This document shows, piece by piece, positions 46,301-56,170 of a DNA stretch of 64,000 nucleotides. The stretch's first letter is position 1, and each line of letters begins with the position of its first letter. The stretch covers positions 47,182,001 through 47,246,000 of the forward strand of contig CM075943.1 in assembly GCA_038030265.1 (NCBI GenBank), in the 5' to 3' direction. Made by a program: the position numbers and the translations under genes. The notes beneath the pieces were generated by a model that was not told the DNA's origin, made no database searches, and was given only the letters and a program-made list of their open reading frames with translations. Source of the stretch: Corythucha ciliata (lineage: Eukaryota > Arthropoda > Insecta > Hemiptera > Tingidae).

Positions 46301-49300
46301 TACCTCATATTTACGAAGGTTCCCAACATAACGTTTAAAAAAACCATGTTTAGCGTCTAATCATTGTCATTTTTAGGCGACTTATTAAAAGAGGACGAAC
46401 TTCTAAGTTGGTTGGTGCATCAAAAACGTCACAGTGAAATCCCCGAAGTAACCGATGAAATCATCGAGAAACTCATAGAGTCCGAGCCCTATCTCGCTGT
46501 AATATTTTGTGAGTTATTCCCTCGTACGCCCATTATTTTGTGCGTGTGTCTCATTGTCGTCGCCCAAACAGACGACAAAGACGACAGTCAAGACATTCGC
46601 GTTCTGAACGAACTGGAAAACATCGACGACGAGCTTGAAAAGGAAGGAATCGTTATAGTGCGAATAGACAACGATGACGAAGCCAAAGAGTATGGAATCG
46701 ACCATTTACCCACGCTCGTTTACTTTGAAAATAAAATCCCTGCGATTTACGAAGGCAATTATTAGCGAATTTTCCGCGTTCAAACAGTTTATAATCTTGA
46801 AAATCAACAGGTGAACTGATGAATGAGGAAGAGGTGCTAAAATGGCTCATCGAGCAGAAAGAGTCGGCCACAATTGAAGAAGTAACCGATGAAATACTCA
46901 AGGAGCTCATCAACGAGCATGAATACGTCGTCGTGTATTTTAGTGAGCATAAGTTTTAAAAGAGACAGCGGTTCAGACGGAGGGAAACAATTTTGTATAA
47001 AACTCTCGTAAGTTTTTCTCTTCGCCAAGGTGGCCGGTGTGATGAGGGGGAAAAATGCGACGACATATTGGACGAGTTGGAAAATATCGACGACGAGCTC
47101 GACGAGTCTGGAATGGTCTTTGTCACGACTGAGGATACGGCTCTGGCGAAAAAGTACGGAATTAAAACATTCCCGTCTTTAATTCTTTTCAGGAATAAAG
47201 AACCGCTCGTGTATAAAGGTGAGGTTTTTAAAGCACCGAAACAGTTCAGTTCAATAAAAAAAGAACCTCCGCAGGTGACATCGAAGATGAAGACGAAGTT
47301 CTGACTTGGTTGACCGATGAGGAAACCATGGAAATCCCCGGGAAAATAGAAGAGGTCAACAGTCGAATGCTGGAAAAAATATTAAACGAAAATGAACACG
47401 TCGTCGTCTTTTTCTGTAACGGCACTGTTTTCAGGATTTTCACAGGTCGATCAAGCAACACTTAAAAATTTTGTCGGTCCAGATAAAGAGGGTGACAAAA
47501 AAAGTCAGAAAATTATCGCCGAGCTGGAGAACATTGATGACGAGTGCGAAGAAAAAGATATTTCGTTCGTTAAAACATCCGATGACGGTATCGACAAAGA
47601 ATACGACCTACCGAGTCTCCCCAGTGTTGTTTTCTACAGGAACAAATTCAGAAAAATCTACGCGGGTAAATCACCCTGCCCCCCCCCCATCACCAAGCAT
47701 TGAAAGGCGAAACACCAACATTTTTTTTTTTTAAAGGGGACATGATGCAGGAGGAAGCCATATTGGACTGGGTGCTCGAACTACACGAGTCAACCCCCGA
47801 CGTGATTGAAATGGTCGACAGGAAGACACTACAAACTTTGATTAGCGACGTTGAACACTTGGCCGTCTTTTTTTGTAAGACCCCCCCCCCTCTTCCCGCT
47901 AATCATTAGGGGGAATTTTCTTTTTTTTATTTGTTTTTTGTTTTCCAGACACCGACAACTGTCCACAATGTTCGGCCATTCTCGAAGAGCTTGAAACCAT
48001 CGACGATGACACCGACAAACACGGTATTCAATTTGTCAAGTCTAAAGACTCAAAACTGGCGTCAGAGATCGGCATATTCAGCTTCCCGGCACTGGTCTAC
48101 TATGAAACCGGTGTACCTATCATGTACGATGGTGAGAAAGGTTTCTTTTGTAGCGGTCTCCCCCCTCCCCCACCGGTTAACTTTCGGGAAGCAAACCAGT
48201 GCTCTTCCATGAACATGGAGGCAAAAATACTCAAAATAACGCGTTTTTCATGTTGTAGGAAACCTTAAGAATGAAGAGAAGGTACTGAACTGGCTAATAA
48301 AGCAAAAAAGTAAGACTGAAATAGTAACAAAACCGAAAAATATTAGATAAGAAACAAAATCACTAAGCAAAGTTCATTTTTTCCTCGCTTAACGCAAAAA
48401 GACCAGTATTGCCTATTTAAACTGTGCACCCAGTGTCAATAATAAATTAACATTCAGGTGATGATGATGACGACGATGATGATGATGATGACGACGACGA
48501 CGACGATGATGATGATGATGATGACGACGACGACGATGATGATGACGATGACAATGATCTTTTAAATATAGGCTCCTCAGGTACACAGGAGAGTCACACG
48601 CTACACACGTAATTTGTGTTTACGTGCTCCAAACTCTCACCAAGACCGAGCCAATTTTCAAATTGTTGGGCTTTTAGACAAAAAAAAAAAGTAGGAGCGC
48701 TTTTTCTGCAGTGAAATTTGAACAAAAGACGAAAAAGAGCTTATAATTACACGCTAACTTCATGAAGTTCCTTCGCGTGGTAGCGGTGAGTGCGTTGACA
48801 CTGACTGATAGAGGGCGAAATTTCGTTGGGTAAAAACAAAGAAACTGAGCGCATTCATTGCTGCCGTTTGAAAAAACCCACAAGGAGCTTCTTAGGCAGT
48901 TAAATTTGCTTTCGTAGTTTTCATGTTCCGTGTTAGTCATCTGTCGTTCTGCCTCGGAGCTTTGGGGAATCCCTGTGTCACGTTGTAACAACGTCTACCG
49001 CACAATCTAGCCATCCGGCTAGATTGTGCAACCGGCACAACGCACGTCTACACCAGAAATGCCCTATTTTCCATGAATTTCTGGCAACTTTGTCCGCACT
49101 TAGTAATCAGTAATCTCCACGTGCGGTAAACCCCGCAACCAATGGCGAAGTCACCCCAAACCCTGAAAACCAGAGCGTTCGTTCTTTTCTAGGTTCGGCC
49201 TCCTTCATGCTAGCGTACTGTTAGCACCAGAAATATACGCTTAGAAAACAATCGATACTCCTGGCTACGAGCTTTAGACAGCCCGTTAGATAGGACGCTT

Positions 49301-52300
49301 GAATACGCCACTGCGACTACACGATTTTAACCGCTTTTAGACAAAAAAAAAACGCTTTAATTTTGATTGCATGGGTCTACTAATACATGGTCCTGTCGCC
49401 TGCAGCAAAAATTCCTCCATCTAAGAAAAAAACAAGTTTAAAATGTCAATTAAAAGTCAGAATTGTTTTGTTTTCCGATTTTTTTTTTTTTTTTTGCCAA
49501 GTTTCACGAACTTTACTGTGTTGTTCTACTGAGTGTGCAGTTTTGCTATAAAACGAACCAAAAGAGAGAGAAAAAAACTATTCCGAGTAAAAACACCCTT
49601 TTTTTGTTTGCTGCAGGCGATGGCTGCTTCATGGTCGGTGTGGGTGGGAAACCGCAGTTGCCCAAACAACAGGCTCCATTCTCACCGTTCAAATGTTGTC
49701 CCGCCGATGGTAAGGCAAAGGCCAAAACCAACAAACCGGTGGCGCCTAAAAGTGGTGGAGGAGGAAGTAAGAAACCGGCACTACCGTCTCCCAAGGACGT
49801 TAAGAAACAACAACAACAACAGCAGCAGCAGCGAGACTCACCGGGGCAAAGAACCACAACGAGGACGTCACTGTCGGACGGTAGGGCGAATAAAATTACA
49901 TCGCTTCAAGAGAAACCAACAAAAGGAAAGAAGGGAATGTTCGGAAGCGGGAAATACATCTGGTGGTGGTGAATTATGAATGAACAAACAAAAAATGAGC
50001 ATCATCCCGTCAAGGTTGCGTTCGAGACTGAATGTCCTGTTTTTTGACAGTTTTGACCGAACTGATCTCATTTGAAAACTGGTTACCTATTAAATTATAA
50101 CGGCCAATGTAATAATAATTGAATAGCGTGTTGAACCATCGAATCACGCCACTTTTAAGACTGTTATTTAATTTTTGTTGTTGCCGCTTTTGTTTCAGGG
50201 TGGGGGGGGGGAAGCTGAAAATGTTGTTTTTGTTAAAATTAACCCCTTTAATTCAGGAAATTGTTTGTGATAAAGTACGCCTAATTTTTGTTGATTCTCT
50301 TGAGTGTTCCCCGTTGAGACCAGAAAAAAAATATGAACTTTGCAGTGATTACACACAAAATGTTTTTAACTCTGATGATGTACAACATTTTAATTAATAC
50401 AAAATTAATTTATTTTTCATAAAATTCGTTTATTAGTCAATCCAGTTCACCTTCAACGCCTTGATTAGGTTAACCTAGACGATTTTGAAGTTCTTAATTG
50501 AATTTTCCTACAAAAATTTAGGCGACCTACTAGACGAGGATAATGTTTTGCAATGGATGATCGATCAAAAATCGGATGAAACGATCGAGGAGATTGATCG
50601 GGAAGAATTACTCGAGTTTACAGAGACGAAAGAGTTTCTGGCAGTCGTTTTTTGTAAGTAAACCGCTCGAAGTGTGACCTTATAGAAGAATTGCTAATCT
50701 GTGGGTCTCTTGCACTTCTGTAAGACAATCCAGAGGACAGCGATGCGCCCCGAGTTTTGAGACACATCGAACTGATCGATGATGAAGCCGCCGAGTACGG
50801 TATTAAGATCGTCAAATGTTCGGATCGTCTAATGGCGAAAAAGTATGGGTACAGAAATCCACCGGGCATAACGTACTTTCGCAAGGGGAAACACATAAAC
50901 TACGATGGTAACGACCGCGCGAGCCTTATTGCTTACGGGTCTATTAATTTCAATTTTTGTTTAATTCTACGAAAAAGGTGACATAGACGATGAGGAGGAA
51001 CTTCTTGACTGGCTGTCTGACCCTAAGAACATGGAACTGACAGAACACATAGAACGGGTGAACCGAAAAATGTTCAAAAAGATTCGTCAGACGTCGGACT
51101 ACGTCGCCGTGTTTTTCTGTGAGTCTAATCGCTCTTCTCACCCCCACCACATAGCCAAATGTGGAGGTCCCGTATCGTTGATTTTTATACCAACATTCAT
51201 ACAAAGAATGACATGGTGGGGCCTAATAACCCGGAAGTCCAGTGGGCCTATGAAAACCATAATTAGGACGACCTCAGGTCAACTGAACCCCGACATAGCC
51301 CCGCTCCCACCACCCACCCAAATAATGTTTGATGGACACTCCAACAAAATTTGTTCCAGATAGTGATGACTGCAAACAGTGCGGTCGTGTCCTAGCCGAA
51401 ATTGAACACATAGACGACGAAGCGGATGCCGCCGGTATTGATTTCGTCAAAATCAACGACAAAGACTTTGCCAAAGAGATTGGAGTCTTCGCCCTGCCCG
51501 CCGTTGTTTTCTTTAAAATGGGCTCGAAAGAGCCGGTCATCTACGCGGGTAAGCGAGGGAGGGGGCAGTAAGGAAATGCCCACCATCGCCATCGCTAAAT
51601 TTTATTTTATTTATTTAGGAGACATTTTCGACGAAAACGACATACTCGCTTGGCTATTGACTCAGAAAGACCCGACGGGTGATGTCATTGAGGAGCTGGA
51701 TGGCGAGGCCCTTCTAAAAGCCATTCATAAATCAGACTCTTTGGCCGTCTATTTCTGTAAGCATGGGGGGTTCTCCGACAGCCTTTAAACCTAATTTAAA
51801 TCGTAAATAATTAAGCCTTTAACGTAGAATTTCCTTGAGTTTTATTTCGCTTAGTAGCTTTTTTTAGAGCATTTCATTTAAATTTAAAAATTAAAATTTG
51901 ACATTTATTTCCTCTTTTGATCTAAGGAAATCTTATAGAAATGATAGAAAAAAATAGATTTTCGTTGTTAAAAAGAAAAATAATTTTAATGTTAACATTC
52001 AGGGAACAAAACTCTGTGCGATCTTTGCGGTTCGAAAGCGTACCGCAAGAAACAAAGCAAAATCGTGGAAGAAGCACCATCTGAGGACCACGACGGTACT
52101 TATCTATTTTATTCGAATTTTTAATTTCTATTCTGGCGAAAGGGGTCAAACGACTGTGAAGAAAAGGCGGGCTTACAACAAATTTTTCCTCTTGCCCCCT
52201 CACACCCTGTCATTCGCCGATAAAATTGTTTACCCTCAACAAGCAGGCCCTGTGGTCCAAGAAGTTGAAGAAGAATGATGCGGGCCTCCCTCGAGTTCAT

Positions 52301-55099
52301 GGTAGTTTAAAATAAAACAACTGTTAATGAATTCGAAATGGCCTCCTCAATTTCGTTAGTTGTGGGGAGGGGAGGGAGTCAACCAACGTGTTCGCTCTGC
52401 TTTAATATCGCATAAGGATTTTTTTAATCATATTAACCGGTTCATAATTATGTAAGCCAGCCTTTTAATACTCATTTCTCAAGCATGCAACGAAAAAAAA
52501 GAAAAAAGAAAAATTTTCAACTATTTTTAAAACAAAACAAAAGCACATAGGTAGGTACTTCCATCTTTGGTCAACACAACTCATCTAATTAGGCCGATAT
52601 GATTGTTTTTTTTTTTAGACAGTAAGCAAGACGAATGTGTCCAGTGCAAGGAGATTTTGGAAGAACTGGAAAATATTGACGACGATTGCGATCGTCACGG
52701 TATCACCTTTGTTAAAACCCAGGTACGTCCCCCCTTCCCCCAATGGAAGTATATGGAGAAAATAACGTTGTTTTTTGTTTACTCTTAATGCCCTAGGATT
52801 TTGCAATCGCCGAAAATTTTGGCGTGACGGAATTCCCTTCGTTGGTTTACTTCGAGAATCAAATACCCAACGTGTTTGAAGGTACGTTGCGTCGCGTCAC
52901 TTCGAGTGGTTGCGAGGCGGGGAGGGTCGAGGGTGGCTCGGGGTTGTGGCGTGTAGGCGTAAGCCAAAACCGTCACTCCGGCCACCTTAAAATGGTCAGA
53001 AATGAGTTTCGCCATGTCGTTGGTTTCGGAAAATTTTCTTAACCAGCGAGGTTCACTGGAAAACATGTCGGAAAAAACGGCCCAGCACTGCCGAGTTGAC
53101 GATTTGTCCTTTAGTCAATTTCTGAACGATTTCCTGAGTAAGGGTGGACTGGGGGGGGGGACTAAAAACTTTAATTTAAAAGTAAAAACTTGCTAATTTA
53201 CCCATTTTCAACAACAAAGTGGGCGGATTTCCAATTTTAGAGCCGAGCATCACGCTTCTTCCGGCTGGATCGGGCTGTTCCTGGGCGAAATACATAATCG
53301 GTTTCAGTGGCTATACCATCAGTTCTGAATCGAAAAAACTAATGGGTTTAAGCGTGTTTCTAAGAGGAAATTTTCGAGCTTCTTGGCCAAAAAATTAGTT
53401 TACCGAGGCTATGCTTTCCTGTGCGACAGTTTAGGAAGCTGACAGACACTACAGGACTGCTAATATCCATAGTAACATCAATTTTTGTTTAAAGGCGAAT
53501 TGACAGAGGAGGAAGAAGTTCTTCAATGGTTAATCACACAAAAAACGGAGGATCGCATCGAGTTGATCACACGGGAAATGTTGGAGACGATGGTAGAAGA
53601 GGCCCAGTACCTAGCGGTGTACTTCTGTGAGTTGAATCCCCCTCCACCCCATAAAAAACGTTCTATCTTCCTTCATCTTGTGTTTCAGACAAACAAAACT
53701 GCCACATATGCGACGAGATTCTGGAGGGCCTCGAGAAAATCGACGATGAAAGCGATGTATTTGGAATTCACATGGTCAAAATCATGGATCCACAGCTAGC
53801 CAAAAGATATTCCATTAAGACCTATCCAGCTTTGGTGTACTTTAGAAACGGCAACCCGCTGCTTTTCGAAGGCATGCCATCGTCCAGGCGGTGTTTTGCC
53901 TTCGTTATTTAAAAACCGCGTCATATTGTCGATAGGCGATCTTCAAAACGAAGTGTCAGTTCTCGAATGGTTAATCGACGACGACAACAGGGAGCTGGCT
54001 GATGAAATCGAAGAAGTGAACGATCGCATGCTTGAAAGGCTACTTGATGAATCACTTCTACTCGCCGTATTCTTTTGTAAGAAACAGCACTGACGCCCCC
54101 CCTCACCACATTACTTTCACGTAAAAATGAATCCTAAAATAATTTCAAGACGACGAAAACTGTCCCGACTGTGAAGACATCCTCGAAGTTTTGGAAATAA
54201 TCGACGGCGAAGCGGATTTGTACGGTAATCCCCCTCCCTCAAGACGAGTCTCCCCCGCTTTAAAATTCCCTCAAATGCTCGCGTCTACTTTTCCAGGCAT
54301 TGACATGGTCAAAATTTCCGACCCGGAAGTGGCTAAAAAGTACAAAGTGATTCACACGCCCTCGCTTGTTTACTTCAGAAAAAGAATACCCATCGTATAC
54401 GACGGTAAATAACTAGGAAACTCTTAATCAATGTCAGTTTTTAATGAAATAATCGAAAAAAGGGGACCTTTTTGATGAGGACAAAGTTCTCGCTTGGCTC
54501 ACCTCGCAAGATGTATTCGAACTGAAAAGTGAAATTGAGGAGGTCAATCGTAAAATGGTGGACAAACTCTTGGACGAAAATGAATTTCTAGCCATTTTCT
54601 TTTGTAAGTTGCCTCGCAATGTTATTTAAGCAGGAAATAAGACGTTAATTCGATTCAAATTGTGGGACAAAGACGAGGAAAAAGATCCGGCGTCGGCAAA
54701 AGTTCTCGAGCTGCTGGAAAAAACGGACGAAGAAACCGAGAATATGGACATAACATTCGTCAAAATGGGCGATACGCGCTACGCTAGAAAATGGGGAGTC
54801 GTCAAACTTCCGTCCGTAGTATTTTTCAGAAATCGCTTCCCTAGCATTTATAGAGGTAAAAATACCACGCCCTTAAAAACGCACGTCCTTGCTAACCCGC
54901 TCATCCATTAACTGCAGGTGAATTCACCTCTGACACCGTCATCTTGGAATGGCTGAGAAAAAACAGGTTTCGACAGCCCGAACTGAGTTTATTCATGTAC
55001 GCTCTGATCGCCATAGTGTCGTCGTTTTTCATCTACACTGGATTTTTACTGTACGGATTTCCACAAGCGAGGCAACCGGCGACAGTGCCGACGCAATGA
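37344..55099 (+). CDS. l(2)01289: Multi-thioredoxin-domain, membrane-anchored secretory-pathway protein (long form)
   Basis: Secreted/ER-type protein with 15 tandem thioredoxin-like domains, resembling Drosophila l(2)01289; function unproven, protein disulfide chemistry or chaperoning likely. Signal peptide at residues 1-22, last exon with one membrane segment (about LSLFMYALIAIVSSFFIY). Exons: 37344-37518, 43608-43790, 43861-44001, 44728-44910, 45018-45161, 45229-45411, 45476-45607, 45676-45858, 45936-46067, 46136-46318, 46377-46508, 46572-46754, 46811-46942, 47030-47218, 47275-47415, 47483-47665, 47737-47874, 47949-48131, 50522-50653, 50725-50907, 50978-51118, 51360-51548, 51619-51756, 52619-52722, 52797-52881, 53495-53626, 53689-53871, 53936-54076, 54150-54224, 54297-54404, 54463-54603, 54673-54855, 54918-55099. 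They sum to 1,679 codons with stop and no broken frame. All 15 domains keep the cis-Pro and nearly all the acidic LEELE-IDDE helix. CxxC is present in domains 1, 2, 9, 11, 12, 13 and 14. Two introns seem to use GC donors (after 46754 and 53871). The gene symbol is a family resemblance. Confidence 0.88.
39440..39821. mobile_element. Imperfect foldback element of about 380 bp
   Basis: Arms of roughly 150-170 nt are imperfect reverse complements: left CCTCGACCCCTCCAATCAAC with CCCTCGGC, right complement CCTCGACCCCCCTCTAATCA with CCCTCGGC. More distant matches (ACACTTTC-CGCC, TTCCGCAT-TGC) continue toward the centre near 39630. It is similar in size to the elements at 4872 and 56371 but unrelated in sequence and older. 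Confidence 0.65.
40180..40850 (+). repeat. Degenerate tandem array, type 2
   Basis: Units AATTTCGTGGGGTTGGCTC-like, inside the first intron of the thioredoxin-repeat gene. Confidence 0.65.
41055..42320 (+). repeat. Degenerate tandem array, type 3, about 1.3 kb
   Basis: Dense AACCACAAAAAGCTCTAACC units with variable spacing. Flanked on both sides (40865-40990, 42380-42550) by related GGGACAAAA-rich text, suggesting the array sits inside one larger element. Confidence 0.8.
42560..42720 (+). repeat. Short type 2 repeat stretch
   Basis: Four or five degenerate TTTCGCGGGGCTGACTAATT-like units. Confidence 0.5.
44002..44727 (+). other. Intron of the thioredoxin-repeat gene (726 bp)
   Basis: Between linker exon 43861-44001 and core exon 44728-44910. 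No further exon or repeat recognised. Confidence 0.7.
48259..49972 (+). CDS. Alternative 3' exons of the thioredoxin-repeat gene: poly-Asp and basic tail (short form 1)
   Basis: After core exon 47949-48131, extra phase-1 exons follow: 48259-48309 (a truncated linker), 48458-48580 (31 consecutive Asp codons, then NDLLNIGSS), optionally 49406-49435 (AKIPPSKKKT), and terminal exon 49617-49972 ending TGA. The terminal exon encodes a Cys-containing start, a Lys/Gly/Pro-rich stretch, a Gln8 run and a KYIWWW end. Frame closes with or without the 30-nt exon, giving about 1,149 or 1,159 residues with nine thioredoxin domains and no membrane segment. An ATTAAA follows at 50089. Without splicing at 48309 the linker reads through into a TAA near 48347. 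This form would be soluble in the secretory pathway. The layout (thioredoxin folds plus an Asp-rich segment) recalls calsequestrin. Expression is inferred. Confidence 0.65.
48458..48580 (+). repeat. GAT/GAC trinucleotide run encoding poly-aspartate
   Basis: 31 Asp codons (48460-48552) using both GAT and GAC in blocks, inside a 123-nt phase-1 exon with CATTCAG acceptor and GTACAC donor. Mixed synonymous codons argue against a pure slippage microsatellite. Confidence 0.85.
48581..49405 (+). other. Intron between the poly-Asp exon and the tail exons
   Basis: Holds a perfect hairpin at 49000-49029 and the transposon-edge-like TACGCCACTG near 49305. No gene recognised. The optional micro-exon 49406-49435 has a good acceptor but a weak donor (GTTTAA). 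Confidence 0.5.
49000..49029. repeat. Perfect 13-bp stem hairpin
   Basis: GCACAATCTAGCC, loop ATCC, then its exact complement. It lies in the intron between the poly-Asp exon and the tail exons. Confidence 0.8.
50089..50094 (+). promoter_or_regulatory. Variant poly(A) signal ATTAAA for short form 1
   Basis: Lies 117 nt after the TGA of the tail exon (49970-49972). Confidence 0.4.
52003..52278 (+). CDS. Alternative 3' exons of the thioredoxin-repeat gene: truncated CxxC domain (short form 2)
   Basis: After linker exon 51619-51756, an exon at 52003-52095 (acceptor CATTCAG, donor GTACTT) continues the strand with W, then NKTLCDLCGSKAYRKKQSK and an acidic end. The last exon, 52247-52278, adds GPVVQEVEEE and TGA. 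Both junctions are phase 1 and the whole sums to 1,276 codons. The CDLC sits exactly where full core exons have CxxC, so this is a core exon cut short after its active site. A canonical AATAAA lies 33 nt past the stop. The product would have eleven full domains plus this stub, an NKT glycosylation sequon and no membrane anchor. Alternatively it is a decayed core exon never spliced in, but the clean frame and poly(A) signal argue for use. Confidence 0.65.
   Translation, partial: GTKLCAIFAVRKRTARNKAKSWKKHHLRTTTVLIYFIRIFNFYSGERGQTTVKKRRAYNKFFLLPPHTLSFADKIVYPQQAGPVVQEVEEE
52279..52618 (+). other. Intronic stretch after short-form-2 terminal exon
   Basis: For the long form this is intron. No additional exon recognised. 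Confidence 0.5.
52311..52316 (+). promoter_or_regulatory. Poly(A) signal for short form 2
   Basis: AATAAA 33 nt after the TGA at 52276-52278. Confidence 0.6.
52900..53325 (-). pseudogene. Antisense coding-like remnant inside an intron, unrecognised
   Basis: Within the 613-bp intron 52882-53494, the minus strand holds two non-repetitive open segments. The first, about 53310-53205, contains PIMYFAQEQPDPAGRS then MLGSKIGNPPTLLLKM, preceded by TATAG. The second, about 53150-52935, contains EIVQKLTKGQIVNSAVLG then, after a frame slip in a T6 run, MFSSEPRWLRKFSETND and KLISDHFKVAGV. Composition looks like a real protein. I do not recognise the family. The slip suggests a decayed gene or retrocopy; a nested functional gene is possible but unlikely. 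Confidence 0.35.
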
Positions 55100-55659
55100 T
55101 ACGCATCGGGGCCGGGCCCAAGGAGATAACCAAAATGACAAACAACTATCAAACGGAAAAAGGGGGAGCATCGAGCCAAAAGATTCTACGCAAAAGTACG
55201 AACTTTTTGCCAAGTATTTTCGGGGGAAAACGGGGGAAATCCTGGCATCCCATATTGAAAACGCCTTATTTCGCTAGTTGACCATACTGTACATTATATT
55301 GTAAATTTTTAAGGGTTAAATAAGTTGAATTCGTTTTTGTTACCTAAGACGGAGACTAATTAAAGTAAAATAGCTCGTTATAAGACGCCTGTTAAGAATG
55401 TAAAGTTTCTAATTTTTGTAAAAAGCTGTCTTACCTCCAGAAAACAAGAATTTTTGAGTATTTATTCCCCATCCAATCGCCAAAAACGCTCAGTACCACA
55501 CAACCACGTGGATGGAGCATAGCTCGGATACAAGGGGGGGGGGGGATAGGCGGCGCATTTGTCAATCGAACCCTCACAGCACTTGAGGGACTCAAGGAAC
55601 TACATCGAAGCTTCATATGTAAACGCTTTGAACAATATCCCAATTTTTTTTGCGAAATT
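55100..55659. other. 3' flank of the thioredoxin-repeat gene
   Basis: ATTAAA at 55359-55364 is a possible poly(A) signal for the long form. G10 run near 55536. No gene recognised. Confidence 0.4.
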
Positions 55660-56170
55660 GGGTTTCTGAGGTTAGTAAACCAACAAACTGGCAATTAAGA
55701 AATTGACGATTTTACCCCAAGACTGTTTTTTACTCCCTTAAACTGGATGTTTTCTCCAAAACAGACAATTTCTTACAGGAACTGGCATTTTCCTCTGGAA
55801 AAATACAAAAAAACGTGCGTTTTCCCTAAAACGATCGGTTTTACACCAAAACTGACGATTTCATCCCTCAAAGTGACGATTTTAACTGAAACAGACAATT
55901 TCACACCCAAGCAGACCACTTACACTAAAACTGAAGATTCAACTAGGTACAAAAATGGTCATTTTACCAAAAAACTAAGGATTTCTTTCTAAAGCTGATG
56001 ATCTTACTCGAAAGCCGAAGTGTTGACCCAAAGTTGGCGATTTTAACCCAAAATTTTACAATATTTTACCGTTAAACTACGTTTTTACCCCAAAATGACG
56101 ATTTTTGGCGGCTAAAACTCATGATTTACACAGGAACTGATGATTTTTACAAAAACTTGAAAAATTGCCG
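55660..56170 (-). repeat. Degenerate tandem array, type 4
   Basis: About 17 imperfect units resembling AAACTGACGATTTTACCCCA, 25-32 bp. Confidence 0.75.

Noticed and set aside
49533..49979. Overlapping 148-codon frame across the short-form-1 tail exon
   Set aside because: The other frame joins in phase to the upstream exons and ends with a plausible terminus. This one is a shadow frame rich in Arg from Lys/Gln codons.
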